DNA from: Azophilus sp965221465
Lineage (GTDB): Bacteria > Pseudomonadota > Gammaproteobacteria > Pseudomonadales > Azotimanducaceae
DNA: 64,000 nucleotides
Assembly (NCBI GenBank): GCA_965221465.1
Contig: OZ244892.1
Location: 4,030,001-4,094,000, forward strand
Reading direction: 5' to 3'
A model generated the notes under the pieces. The model had not been told where the DNA came from. It saw only the letters and a program-made list of their open reading frames with translations, and did not search any database. The translations under genes and the position numbers were made by a program. Position 1 is the stretch's first letter; each line of letters opens with the position of its first letter. Positions 18,254 through 27,692 of the stretch are shown here, in pieces.

Positions 18254-18979
18254 GTGTCGAACTACCAGCTGCTGAACAATGTCGAGCATCGGTCGATTCG
18301 GGTCATCACCCGGCGGGGCGCGCGCTTCGGCGACAACGTGATGTTCGCGCCGACATTCCCGGCCGAGATGCGGGCGGTGCAGGCCCACTACCCGATCCTG
18401 TTGCACAGGCCGTCGGAAACGGAGCGGTTCATACCCATTGCGCTGTTCGGCTTCGAGGCCGGGGAAAACCTGTTCCTGGAGGGCGACTCGTGGCGCGCCG
18501 CCTACATCCCGGTCGCCATCCGGCGGCAACCGTTCGCAGTTGCCTCGCAGAGGCGCAATCCAGCCGCCGCCGGGGAGCCCGTGATTGCCATCGACCTGGA
18601 CAGCCCGCGTGTCAGCGAGAGCGAAGGGACACCGCTTTTCCGGGAGCACGGCGGCAACAGCGAGTATCTGGAAGAGGTGGCAACGCTGCTCGAGGCGACG
18701 CGCACCGGCCATGAGCGGAGTGCGGCCCTCGTGAGTGCCCTGCTCGAACACGAACTGATCGAGGGCATCACCCTGGACATTACCCTCGAGGACCGGTCGC
18801 GGAACCAGTTGCAGGGCATGTATGCGGTGAACGACACCCGACTGCAACAGCTCGACGCAAGCGCACTCGGCGAACTGAATCGCGCCGGATTCCTGTTGCC
18901 CGCCTACATGATGCTCGCGTCGCAATCCCAGCTCGGCCGCCTGGTCGAGCAGCGCAACGTCCGTCTGGGCGGTGGCTGA
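18254..18979 (+). CDS. SapC-family protein, 241 aa
   Basis: This protein belongs to the SapC-like family (PF07277), named after a Campylobacter S-layer locus but of unknown biochemical function. The typical order is visible: LLNNVEHRSIRV, then VMFAPTFPAEMRAVQAHYPILL, and near the C-terminus the partial repeat YAVNDTRLQQLD. There is no signal peptide. It starts with GTG 32 nt after halogenase 1 and overlaps the next gene by 8 nt, so it is part of a tight operon. In other genomes SapC genes accompany TonB receptors and halogenases, consistent with a shared role. Confidence 0.88.
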   Translation: MSNYQLLNNVEHRSIRVITRRGARFGDNVMFAPTFPAEMRAVQAHYPILLHRPSETERFIPIALFGFEAGENLFLEGDSWRAAYIPVAIRRQPFAVASQRRNPAAAGEPVIAIDLDSPRVSESEGTPLFREHGGNSEYLEEVATLLEATRTGHERSAALVSALLEHELIEGITLDITLEDRSRNQLQGMYAVNDTRLQQLDASALGELNRAGFLLPAYMMLASQSQLGRLVEQRNVRLGGG

Positions 18980-20000
18980 GCGGCTCCCGGCGATGGACGT
19001 TTCGCGACGGGTGGACGAGGCCTGCGGCCTGAATGTCGCCGACCTTCCCGGGCAGGTGCTCGGCTCGACGGAGCCGCTGATTCTGCGCGGCCTGGTCTCG
19101 CATTGGCCTGCGGTCGCGCACGGGCGTGATTCGAACGATGCCCTGGTTTCCTATCTGCGCCGCTTCTACCGGGGCAAACCTGTCTCGACTTTCGTTGGGG
19201 CCCCCGAAATCGAGGGACGCTTCTTCTACAACGACGACCTGACCGGTTTCAATTTCCACCAGGTGGACTCGGACCTCGATCAGGTGCTGGCCAAACTCGT
19301 GGCGTGCCGCGGAGAGAAGCAGGCGCCCGCCTTCTATGTCGGTTCTACCGCCGTGGATGGCTGGCTGCCGGGATTTCGGGCGGAAAACGACATCGACACC
19401 CCGAACTGCGACGCCATGGTCAGCATCTGGATCGGGAACCGCAGCCGGGTGGCGGCGCATTTCGATTTCCCGGACAACCTGGCCTGTTGCGTGGCAGGCG
19501 CCCGGCGGTTCACCCTGTTTCCTCCGGCTGAACTGCCCAACCTGTACCCGGGTCCCGTCGACCTCACCCCGGCGGGGCGGCAGATCAGCCTGGTGGATTT
19601 CTCCGCGCCGGATTTCGATGTCCATCCGAAGTTCGCAAAGGCGTTGCAGAGCGCATTGGTAGCGGAGCTTGCCCCGGGCGATGCACTGTTCGTTCCGGGC
19701 ATGTGGTGGCATCACGTGGAAGCCCTGGACGACATGAACGTGCTGGTCAACTACTGGATGACACCCACGCCGGCGTACCTGGGTTCGCCGGAAGATGCGC
19801 TCACCCACGCCATCCTGGCGATCCGAAGCCTCTCGGCCGAACAGCGCCGGGCCTGGCTCGACCAGTTCAACTACTATGTATTCGATGACGAAAAACAGTT
19901 CGACCATATTCCCGAATCGGTCAGGGGCAGGCTGGGCAACATTGACGAAAACACGGCTCGCAGCTTGCGGGCGGAACTGCTCAACCGGCTGAATCGATGA
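18972..20000 (+). CDS. Cupin-like (JmjC-type) domain protein, 342 aa
   Basis: This is a cytosolic cupin_8/JmjC-like protein, potentially an Fe(II)/2-oxoglutarate oxygenase. The metal triad is visible: HFDFPDN gives the His and Asp (about residues 157-159), and WWHHVE near residue 245 gives the distal His. LILRGLVSHWPAV is the usual N-terminal block. I use the GTG at 18972, which overlaps SapC; an ATG at 18993 is the alternative. Its place between the two halogenases suggests they act on a common substrate or control the locus together, which is inference. Confidence 0.85.
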   Translation: MAERLPAMDVSRRVDEACGLNVADLPGQVLGSTEPLILRGLVSHWPAVAHGRDSNDALVSYLRRFYRGKPVSTFVGAPEIEGRFFYNDDLTGFNFHQVDSDLDQVLAKLVACRGEKQAPAFYVGSTAVDGWLPGFRAENDIDTPNCDAMVSIWIGNRSRVAAHFDFPDNLACCVAGARRFTLFPPAELPNLYPGPVDLTPAGRQISLVDFSAPDFDVHPKFAKALQSALVAELAPGDALFVPGMWWHHVEALDDMNVLVNYWMTPTPAYLGSPEDALTHAILAIRSLSAEQRRAWLDQFNYYVFDDEKQFDHIPESVRGRLGNIDENTARSLRAELLNRLNR

Positions 20001-20177
20001 GGGCGTGAATGCCCGGGTTGCCGGTAGACCGGCGGAGTGCATCGAGCCTGTGCGGGTGTTGCGACCCTCTGCGCCTGGCCTGCAGCCCTTGTGTGGCACG
20101 CTGAACGGTAGCTTGTCTGGCACAGAGGAAAACAGACCGGTTGGGCAAGCGCGTAACGGAGGATTGAGGAGGGCCGT

Positions 20178-21686
20178 GTGAATTCGAGCATTGGCGCCAA
20201 CGGCAGGGGCGTGCGGCGCGTGGTGATTGCCGGCGGCGGTACGGCGGGTTGGATGGCTGCGGCGGCGATCGCCAAGCTGATCGGCAGAAACATCGAGGTC
20301 ACCCTGATCGAATCGGACGCCATTCCCACCATCGGCGTCGGCGAAGCCACCATTCCCACCATCCTTACCATCAATCGGCTGCTGCAGATTCCGGAGCCCG
20401 AATTTCTGCGCGCGGTTCGGGGTGGCTTCAAGCTGGGTATCCAATTCGAAAACTGGCTGCGGGCCGGACACCGCTACATCCACTCCTTCGGCGAATCCGG
20501 TCAGGGGTGCTGGGCGGCGGGCTTCCATCACTTCTGGCTGAAAGGCCAGCGTCATGGGGAAAGCACGCCCTATTGCGACTACAGCGCCGAATCGCTGGCG
20601 GCCGAAGCAGGCCGCTTCGCTGTGCTGTCGGAGCAGAAGCTGAACTACGCCTATCATCTCGATGCGGGGCGCTATGCTGCCTGGCTGCGAAAGCTCGCCG
20701 AAGCCCATGGGGCCGTGCGGGTCGAAGGCACGATCGAGTCGGTAACCTGTGACCCCGAAAGCGGCTGGATCGAGGCGCTGCGGCTGCAATCCGGCCAGGT
20801 CGTCGCCGGCGACCTGTTCCTCGACTGCACCGGGTTCCGAGCGCTCCTGATCGAGAAGACACTGAATACCGGGTTCGACGACTGGTCGCACTGGCTGCCG
20901 TGCAACGCCGCGCAAGCGGTGCAGGCGGAGTCGATGCAACCGCCGGTGCCCCATACCCGGGCCATTGCCCGGCCTGCCGGCTGGCAGTGGGTCATTCCCC
21001 TGCAACACCGCATCGGCAGCGGGCTGGTCTATGCCGCCGACTTCCTGTCGGACGACGAAGCCGCCGAAACGCTACTGGCGAGTATCGACGGCAAGCGGCT
21101 GATGGAACCCCGGGTCATCAAGTACTGCACCGGTCAGCGGAAACGGTACTGGAATCGCAACTGCATCGCCGTCGGGCTCTCCAGCGGATTCGTGGAACCC
21201 CTCGAATCCACCAGCATCCATTTCATCCAGAACAGCATTCTCTGGCTGCTGCTGATGTTTCCCTACGATGGCATCGCCGCACCGCTGGTGGACGAGTACA
21301 ACGCCGTGCTCAGGCGGGAGGCCGAGAACATCCGCGACTTCGTCGTCATGCACTACCATCTGACGGAACGCAGCGACAGCGCGTTCTGGAACCACTGTCG
21401 CACCATGCCGATTCCCGACAGCCTCGAGCACCGGCTGGAACTGTTCCGGGAGACCGGGAGAGTCTTCAAACCCCAGGACGACGTCTTTGCCGAGAATTCC
21501 TGGGTTCAGGTCATGATGGGACAGGGCATCGTTCCGCGGCAGTATCATCCCATTGTCGACATGATGAGCGATGCGGAGCTTGGCGCCTTTCTGCGCGGCC
21601 ATCGGGACCGGGTCCGCAAACTGGTGTCCACATTGCCGGCGCACGGCGAATTCGTCGCACGATACTGCGAACAGGCTAAGCAGTAG
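20178..21686 (+). CDS. Flavin-dependent (tryptophan) halogenase-family protein 2, 502 aa
   Basis: This is a second tryptophan-halogenase-family flavoprotein. All family marks are canonical: GGGTAGW at 19-25, GVGEATIPT near 53, the putative catalytic Lys 85 in GGFKLGIQF and an intact WQWVIP at 269-274. The GTG start has a strong GAGGAGGG Shine-Dalgarno. It is separated by 177 nt from the cupin gene and converges with the GH16 gene. A reduced flavin would be needed; no flavin reductase gene is in the window. Relatives in such loci are thought to halogenate small aromatics, but no natural substrate is assigned. Confidence 0.92.
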   Translation: MNSSIGANGRGVRRVVIAGGGTAGWMAAAAIAKLIGRNIEVTLIESDAIPTIGVGEATIPTILTINRLLQIPEPEFLRAVRGGFKLGIQFENWLRAGHRYIHSFGESGQGCWAAGFHHFWLKGQRHGESTPYCDYSAESLAAEAGRFAVLSEQKLNYAYHLDAGRYAAWLRKLAEAHGAVRVEGTIESVTCDPESGWIEALRLQSGQVVAGDLFLDCTGFRALLIEKTLNTGFDDWSHWLPCNAAQAVQAESMQPPVPHTRAIARPAGWQWVIPLQHRIGSGLVYAADFLSDDEAAETLLASIDGKRLMEPRVIKYCTGQRKRYWNRNCIAVGLSSGFVEPLESTSIHFIQNSILWLLLMFPYDGIAAPLVDEYNAVLRREAENIRDFVVMHYHLTERSDSAFWNHCRTMPIPDSLEHRLELFRETGRVFKPQDDVFAENSWVQVMMGQGIVPRQYHPIVDMMSDAELGAFLRGHRDRVRKLVSTLPAHGEFVARYCEQAKQ

Positions 21687-21758
21687 CTTTCCTGCCGCTG
21701 CAGGCGCCGAATGGCGCAGGTTCGCTGGTGCGCGCCTCGCCTCCGGTGGTGAGCGCCG

Positions 21759-24700
21759 CTACGGGGTAAAGCGCACGTTGTCGATCTGGATCAGGGCGCC
21801 CTGAGCCGTTCCCCACGGCGGGAAGATCATGACGATCTGCAACGTGGTCCAGTCGACGCCGGCAAGGTCTGCCAGATTGAAGGTGTAGTGCTGCCACTCG
21901 CCCTCCACCGGCGAGGCGCCCTCGACGCTGGTATTGAGGTTCACTTCCGCGAACCGGCTGGCATCGGCAGACTCGATCTTGATCAGCCAGGTGTCGTCGT
22001 CATTGTTGGGGTGCGACACCACCCGGGCATCGAATTCGAGCTTCGTGTAGCCGCTGACATCGATGGAGGTGTCCGCATCCGGGTTGCCGCCGTAGAGGAA
22101 ACCCGAAACGGTTCCGCCGGCGCCGGTAAACGACAGTTCGGCGACCTGACCGTAGTCGCCGCCGACATCCCGCACGGAGACGCTGGCGCCGCCACAACAG
22201 TCCCAGAGTTCCCAGGCATCTTTCAGCCCGTCTGCAAACACCACCAGCCCCGGCCCCGCAGCCGGGCGGCTGGTCCATTTGACGTCGTCGAGGCGGAAGA
22301 CGACGCCGGTCTGCTCGGAGAAGGCGGGCCAGATCACCAGCCCGGTATTGACATTGGTGAGATCGAGGCCGCCCTCGACCAGTTGCGAGACGGGGACCCG
22401 GACCGTTTCCCAGCCGCCGAGACCCACCACGCCGATGGGCTGGTCGCCGGACGTGCAGGGAAAGACACAGTCGACTTTCATGACGAATCCGCTGGCATTG
22501 CCGCCGGCGTCGACCACATTGATGTCGAAGCTGACCGATGCCTCGGCAAATTCCGACAGGTCCATGCCGTTGCTCGACTGCACGAACAGCCCGGCCGCGC
22601 CGGGACCGGCGTAATCGACTTCGAGCACATCGCCGCGTTCGCTGTCGGCTACCACGCCCCAGGAAACGCTCGGGCAACCTTCGCCGTTACCGAAGCAGGA
22701 GCCCCAGCCGATCTGTTCGTCGAAGGCACCGACGCCCTGGTCCCAGACGGAAGCGGGCAAACCGTCATCCAGCACCGCAAGCTCGACATCGCCAGCCGGT
22801 GCGGGGAGTTCCCAGCGGATGTTGTCGAGATCGAAGGAAACCCCGTGCTGCTCGTCGAAACTGGGAAAGATGACGATGCCGGTGTTCACCCGGGTGAGAT
22901 CGAGACCGGCGCTCACCAGGTCGGCGATGGCAACTTCCACTGTGGTCCATTCGCCCCGCACATGGGTCGATACGTCGAGCACCTGATCGCCGGACGTACA
23001 GGGGTAGATGCAATCGATCTTGTAGGTCATGCCATGGGTCGAGCCTGCCTCCAGTCGCAGGTCGAAGACAAGCTTGCCCGCGGCGAAATCGCTGAGGTCG
23101 ATGCCGGCCGCCGACTGGATGTAGAAAACGCCGTTGGCATTGCGGTCGCTGAAATTGACGTTCAGGATGTCGCCGCGATCCGGGTCGGCAGCGGCGAGGA
23201 CACTCCAGGTGACGTGATTGCCGCTCGCTCCGTCGAAATAGTCGCTGCCCGTCAAGGTATCCCAGGCGCCGATGCCGTTGGTCCAGACCGGGTCGACCGC
23301 GTCGATGAAGACGTTGGCCACGTCCCCATCGACCTCGCCGCCGGGGGGCAGGATGCCGCAGCCGTTGCGGGTCGGGTGTGCGCATTTCAAGCGGATGTTG
23401 TCTACCTTGACCCGGGCTGCGCCGGTGGGTTCCAGCACGAAGAAGCTGACGATCGATTCGGTGTCGAGCGGGTCTGAGCCGCTGTTGTCCGGGTGCAGCA
23501 GGTCGTTCACCTCGATGGATATGCTGGTCCACTCGTCGGTTGGCAGGTCTGCAACGGGCAGCGCGACCTGGCCGAGGGCGGGCCAGCCGCTGTCCATCTT
23601 GATCAGCAGGGTGCCGTTCGGGTCGGTTTCGGCGCTGTCGACGTAGAGGTCGAACTTGAGTTCTCCGGCCCCCAGCACCCACCAGCTCGGATTGTTGCCG
23701 AACCCGAACAGGCTCGTGGGCTCGCCGTCGACCGCGTTGATGGAGATATTGCCGGAGTTGCCGGTGACCACTTCGATCACCGTGCCGCGGCCTTCCTCCG
23801 CCACCTCGGCGAACGACAGGGCGCCGCCGTTGTTCCAGAAGGAGTTGACCGCCAGAGGGCGTTCCACGGCTTCGCCGCCGATGGTCCAGGCAAGCGCTTC
23901 CGCGCCATCGGAGTAGAGCGGAAAGCTTGCCACGAACGGGGACTGGGATGGCGGCGTATCCAGGGTGCGGTCTGCATTCGAGTTGCAGCCGCCGCCGTCC
24001 GCCTGGTCGTAGGAACAGCGATAGACGCGCACGTAATCCACGGTCATTTCGCTTGGCAGCATGGCCGTGTCGACCGGCCCGGGCGCGTTGCCGCCCACCG
24101 CCAGGTTGAGCAGCAGATGGAAGTCGGTGTCGAAGGGCGCGGCGCCTTCGCCCAGAACATAGCCGGTTTCGCGGTCGGCGTGGAAATAGCTGTACCAGTG
24201 GTCCGAGGCGATGGTCATGTAATGGGTGTCGTCGATGTACCAGCGGATCTCGTCTTCTTCCCACTCCATCGCGTAGACATGGAAACCGCCGGCGGGATCG
24301 ATGGATTCGACGGACTGGCTGGTGAACTGGTTGAGCGGCCAGGCGAATCCGTGATGCAGCGAAATCCAGACATCCTCTGCTTCCGTTCCGGCGTTGACCA
24401 CTTCCATGATGTCGATTTCGCCGCTGGACGCCCAGCCGCCGTAGGGCGATTCGGTCGGCAGCATCCAGAACGCGTTCCACAGCCCCTGGCCGGCGGCGGC
24501 GCGGATGCGCGCTTCGATACGGCCGTAGGTGAAGTCGAACCGGCCGGCGGTGCGGATGCGCCCGGAGGTGCAGCAGAAGCCGGGGCGGGGTTCGTCAGCC
24601 AGTGCCGAGATCGTCAGGTTGCCGTCCGCCACCACCAGATTGTCGGCGCTGTACCATTGCTGCTCATTGTTGCCCCAACGATCGAGCCCGACATCCGAAC

Positions 24701-24902
24701 CGTCGCCCAATTGCACGTCCCAGGCCGACGCATCCAGGCTGTCGCCATCGAATTCGTCGCTCCAGACGAGTTCCCATTCCTCCTCCGCGACAGGATAGAA
24801 CGGCTCGGTTTCCGCGGAATCCCGGCCTGAACAACCAAAGACCAGTAACGAAAGCAGGACCAATGCCCATGGCTTCGGCCGCCATTCGAGTGACTTGCGC
24901 AT
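21759..24902 (-). CDS. GH16 endo-beta-1,3-glucanase lipoprotein with four C-terminal beta-sandwich domains, 1047 aa
   Basis: This is a secreted, lipid-anchored laminarinase. The signal ends in a lipobox (LLVFGCSG, Cys 24). The GH16 domain spans about residues 40-330, and EIDIME holds the catalytic Glu 162 and Glu 167. The rest of the protein is four all-beta modules: one near 350-545, two closely similar repeats (about 560-735 and 738-905, each with PCTSGDQ and FDLDNI/FRLDDV), and a final one to the end. They look like carbohydrate-binding or ExoP_C-like galactose-binding folds. The start was chosen by the lipoprotein signal. The enzyme would cut beta-1,3-glucan at the cell surface. Confidence 0.9.
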   Translation of the reverse strand: MRKSLEWRPKPWALVLLSLLVFGCSGRDSAETEPFYPVAEEEWELVWSDEFDGDSLDASAWDVQLGDGSDVGLDRWGNNEQQWYSADNLVVADGNLTISALADEPRPGFCCTSGRIRTAGRFDFTYGRIEARIRAAAGQGLWNAFWMLPTESPYGGWASSGEIDIMEVVNAGTEAEDVWISLHHGFAWPLNQFTSQSVESIDPAGGFHVYAMEWEEDEIRWYIDDTHYMTIASDHWYSYFHADRETGYVLGEGAAPFDTDFHLLLNLAVGGNAPGPVDTAMLPSEMTVDYVRVYRCSYDQADGGGCNSNADRTLDTPPSQSPFVASFPLYSDGAEALAWTIGGEAVERPLAVNSFWNNGGALSFAEVAEEGRGTVIEVVTGNSGNISINAVDGEPTSLFGFGNNPSWWVLGAGELKFDLYVDSAETDPNGTLLIKMDSGWPALGQVALPVADLPTDEWTSISIEVNDLLHPDNSGSDPLDTESIVSFFVLEPTGAARVKVDNIRLKCAHPTRNGCGILPPGGEVDGDVANVFIDAVDPVWTNGIGAWDTLTGSDYFDGASGNHVTWSVLAAADPDRGDILNVNFSDRNANGVFYIQSAAGIDLSDFAAGKLVFDLRLEAGSTHGMTYKIDCIYPCTSGDQVLDVSTHVRGEWTTVEVAIADLVSAGLDLTRVNTGIVIFPSFDEQHGVSFDLDNIRWELPAPAGDVELAVLDDGLPASVWDQGVGAFDEQIGWGSCFGNGEGCPSVSWGVVADSERGDVLEVDYAGPGAAGLFVQSSNGMDLSEFAEASVSFDINVVDAGGNASGFVMKVDCVFPCTSGDQPIGVVGLGGWETVRVPVSQLVEGGLDLTNVNTGLVIWPAFSEQTGVVFRLDDVKWTSRPAAGPGLVVFADGLKDAWELWDCCGGASVSVRDVGGDYGQVAELSFTGAGGTVSGFLYGGNPDADTSIDVSGYTKLEFDARVVSHPNNDDDTWLIKIESADASRFAEVNLNTSVEGASPVEGEWQHYTFNLADLAGVDWTTLQIVMIFPPWGTAQGALIQIDNVRFTP

Positions 24903-25019
24903 TCCTCTGACCCGTCTGCATGAAATCCGGTTCGACCCGACTTCACTTATCCTCCAACATCGGCTGCCGGGCAACCGAAACTCGATGAAGCGGGTCTTTC
25001 GCGAGACAAGATGGTTTCG

Positions 25020-25820
25020 TCAGACCGATTTCCGGTTCAGGTAGCGGCGTACCGCCGCGCTGTAGTTGCGGCTTACCTTCACCAGGCTGCCGCCCTGCAT
25101 GCTCAGCCGGTACTCGCCCTTGGCCAGGGAGTCGGCGGTTTCGATGCGTTCGAGATTGACGGCCGTAGAGCGGTGTACGCGGGCGAAGCGTGGGTCGTCG
25201 AGCTTTTCCAGCAGTCCGTTCATGGTCGAACGGATGACGTGGGTGCGGTTGCGCAGGTCGTGCAGACACATGTAGTCGCCGGCGGCGTCCACCCAGACGA
25301 TTTCGCCCTGGTCGAGCAACTCCATGTGCGAACCGTCCCTCAAGGCAATGCGACGCTCGGAATGCCAGTCGGCCGCGGCGCTCGCCGCATCCATGTCGAG
25401 CATCGCCTTCACGAAGCGGCCCTTGCTCTGGTGGCGGCTCGCCCTGTCGGCAACGGCTCGCCGTTCGCGGACGCGACGCAACGCCCGAGAGAGGCGGGTG
25501 TCGTCGATTGGTTTCAGTACATAGTCGACGGCATTCACTTCGAAGGCATCGACCGCGTATTTCGAGAAGGCGGTGACGAAGATCACCAGCGGCAGGGTGT
25601 CGGCCTGCATGGCGCGAACCGCGTCGAATCCGCTCATGCCCGGCATTTCCACGTCCAGCACCAGCAGATCCGGTTCCAGTTCGCGCACTGCCGACAGCAC
25701 GTCGCGGCCGTTGCGGCACCTTGCCACGATATCGACGCCGCCGCAGGCGTCGAGAGAAGCGCACAACAGATCCAGCGCCAAAGGTTCGTCGTCGGCAATC
25801 ACGGTGCGCAAGGAACCCAT
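25020..25820 (-). CDS. LytTR-family response regulator, 266 aa
   Basis: This is a two-component response regulator. The receiver domain occupies residues 4-120 (IADDEP acidic pocket, phospho-acceptor Asp 56 in LVLDVEMPG, and the KPID lysine). A LytTR DNA-binding domain fills residues 160-260 (IVWVDAAGDYMCLH, FARVHRSTAVNLERI). It is the partner of the LytS-type kinase encoded upstream on the same strand, from which it is now separated by repeat R2. The site inside a glucan locus suggests control of the surrounding glycosidase or receptor genes, but I could not identify LytTR target sites. Confidence 0.92.
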   Translation of the reverse strand: MGSLRTVIADDEPLALDLLCASLDACGGVDIVARCRNGRDVLSAVRELEPDLLVLDVEMPGMSGFDAVRAMQADTLPLVIFVTAFSKYAVDAFEVNAVDYVLKPIDDTRLSRALRRVRERRAVADRASRHQSKGRFVKAMLDMDAASAAADWHSERRIALRDGSHMELLDQGEIVWVDAAGDYMCLHDLRNRTHVIRSTMNGLLEKLDDPRFARVHRSTAVNLERIETADSLAKGEYRLSMQGGSLVKVSRNYSAAVRRYLNRKSV

Positions 25821-25867
25821 CGGCTACTCGGGTCGGAGTCCTGCTGCACGATTGCGCCGCCTTTCAG

Positions 25868-26135
25868 CGCCCGCTTTCATGGAATAAAACTCACAAGCTA
25901 TTGATTTTATTGAATTCGTTAACGTGAGGAACCGTTTCTTCGATCCGGCTCCGAGAACCGGTATACGGTACGTGCATGCGGCGCACCAGGCGGCGGTGCT
26001 TACCGCGACGATGGGCGCAAGCACGAGCCCAAACAGCGCCAGATACACGCACCGCACACCTGCTCTCTCCCAGCGTATTGCTGATGTTCCTTGCGCGTGG
26101 TCGTCCCGGCGCGCCGGGGTGGAATCTTTCATCGA
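25868..26135 (-). repeat. Dispersed structured repeat, copy R2 (full length, minus orientation)
   Basis: This nearly complete copy fills the kinase/regulator gap. Reading the minus strand, it has a left tail, the arm from 26072 down to 26037 (gagagcaggtgtgcggtgcg onwards), and a loop of about 51 nt almost identical to that of R5. The right arm runs from 25985 down to 25950, and the terminal aattcaataaaatcaatagc module follows. As RNA the arms pair with six G-U wobbles and two mismatches. The kinase stop codon lies within a few bases of its left end. Confidence 0.85.
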
Positions 26136-26137
26136 GG

Positions 26138-27313
26138 TCACGTACCGGCTACTTGGGTAGCCGCCGACATTCGGTCGGGACGCAGGTCGCAGGGGAACGA
26201 CATGCGCACGGCAAAGGGGTCCTCGGGTCTGCCGAACTCCAGTCGATGGCGGCCGGGAAAGAGCGCCTCGAGTCGTTCCCGAGTGTTTTTCAGCCCCACC
26301 CCGCGACCGTTGCCGACTTCGGCCGCATCCATGCCGGGACCGCTGTCCGTCACTTCGACATGCAGCGAACCGGCCGACACCCTTGCCCGGATCCCCAGGC
26401 GGCCGCCGGCTTCGCTGGCGGCAATGGCGTGCTTGATCGAGTTCTCCGCCAATGGTTGCAGGAAAAACCCGGGTACCAGCACCCGCCGGGCGCGTTCGTC
26501 TATATCCAGATCGATTTGCAGGCGCTCGCCGAACCGGGTCTTCTCGATGTCGAGATAGAGCCCCAGCATCTCCAACTCCGTCGCCAGGGGCACCGGTTCC
26601 AGTGGGTCTGCATCCAGGGAGTGGCGCAGCAGGGCGCCGAGCCGGGAGATCGTCTCCTGGGAGGCTTCCGTGTCGCCGAGGCGTACCAGGGCGCTCACCG
26701 CATTCAGGGTGTTGAACAGAAAGTGCGGATTCAACTGGTAGCGCAGCATTTTCAGTTGCGCTTCCTTTGCCAGTGCCTCGGCGCGCAGCGATCTGGCCGA
26801 AGCCTCCAGCACCTTGTGCTGCTCGGCCTGCAGCAGCCGGTAGTAGTGGACGACGTAGTGCAGCCCCGCCCAGCAGAGAAAGATGAAGATGGCGCCGAAA
26901 TACCAGCCGCCGAAGTCGGCCCAGAGCCCCGAAATGCCGGTCATCCACGCGAACGTGACCATGCGCAGCAGCGTCCAGACGAGCGCCACGCCGGCGACGG
27001 CGGCGCAACCCGCAAGCACACGGGCAACCGTCCTGAGTTCGCCGATGGCCTGCAGCACGCGGTACAGCGGCCAGGAGAACAGCAGGCCGAGCACGCCCTG
27101 CAGAAGCGTGTGCAACACGTGGGGCCATTCGACGGTGGCATACCAGACCGTCAGGGTCAGGAAGGTGATGGCGGACAGGCAGAACCAGAACGAGCACTGA
27201 ACGGCCCACCACTGCCGTGGCGGCCAGTGGCCGGATTCGGCGTTGCGAACCCCCTCCGTGGCGTTGCTCCGATCCTGCCAGCGGAGCGCCGCGATTCCCC
27301 CCGCATTGCTCAT
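26138..27313 (-). CDS. LytS/YehU-type sensor histidine kinase, 391 aa
   Basis: This is an inner-membrane histidine kinase of the His_kinase (PF06580) type. Four hydrophobic segments lie between residues 35 and 155. A linker coiled coil follows, then the phosphorylation motif QLNPHFLFNTLN with His 197, and an ATPase domain with N-box LAENSIKHAI and G-box GNGRGVGLKNTRERL. No periplasmic sensor domain of size is visible, so it may sense the membrane or a partner. ATG 27313 gives a sensible N-terminus; the longer open frame upstream is not supported. It is paired with the LytTR regulator downstream. Confidence 0.9.
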   Translation of the reverse strand: MSNAGGIAALRWQDRSNATEGVRNAESGHWPPRQWWAVQCSFWFCLSAITFLTLTVWYATVEWPHVLHTLLQGVLGLLFSWPLYRVLQAIGELRTVARVLAGCAAVAGVALVWTLLRMVTFAWMTGISGLWADFGGWYFGAIFIFLCWAGLHYVVHYYRLLQAEQHKVLEASARSLRAEALAKEAQLKMLRYQLNPHFLFNTLNAVSALVRLGDTEASQETISRLGALLRHSLDADPLEPVPLATELEMLGLYLDIEKTRFGERLQIDLDIDERARRVLVPGFFLQPLAENSIKHAIAASEAGGRLGIRARVSAGSLHVEVTDSGPGMDAAEVGNGRGVGLKNTRERLEALFPGRHRLEFGRPEDPFAVRMSFPCDLRPDRMSAATQVAGT

Positions 27314-27616
27314 GTGCCGATTCTGCGCGGAATTGGGGGCTGGGGGAAGGTCCGTCGCATGGGCAGCGTTGCCCGAGCCACGCATGAGCGGTGCGCTCCG
27401 TTCGTCCGGCGTGCGGGGCGAGGGCCTTTCGAATCCGGTTCGTCTTCCGGCTGACCCCGGTAAACGCAAACCGTTCGTCCGCAAAATCCGGGCTGTGTTA
27501 GCGTTCCCGACATCGAGCCCACGGGAAACTGCAGTGCACCGCGCAATGCCATGCACCTTGTGGGGCAACCCGTACGCCCGAAACGGGGACCGCGGCCAGC
27601 CAGCGCAGCCGCTTTC
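27314..27616. promoter_or_regulatory. Divergent control region between the kinase and the GH3 gene
   Basis: This 303-bp gap separates divergently transcribed genes, so it must hold promoters for both. I see no strong sigma-70 boxes, but the segment gtaaacgcaaaccgttcg (27460-27477) is AT-richer and contains short inverted elements. The last 16 bp belong to repeat R3. Confidence 0.35.
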
Positions 27617-27692
27617 ATGGAACACTTTTTCCAAGTGATTGTCAGATCTTTCCCGGCCGTCCGCGGCCCGGCGCACCGGGTTCGAAACCTGC
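27601..27692 (-). repeat. Dispersed structured repeat, copy R3 (partial, overlaps the GH3 start)
   Basis: The segment gctttcatggaacactttttccaagtgattg is the reverse of the terminal E module (compare R2 and R5). A little downstream, gcgcaccgggttcgaaacc matches the outer-arm segment seen in R4 and R6. The hairpin core is absent. The copy supplies the start codon and first residues of the GH3 protein. Confidence 0.55.

Noticed and set aside
21703..21716. GCGCC-GAAT-GGCGC hairpin between halogenase 2 and the GH16 gene
   Set aside because: A short stem without a T tract; not enough for a terminator call.
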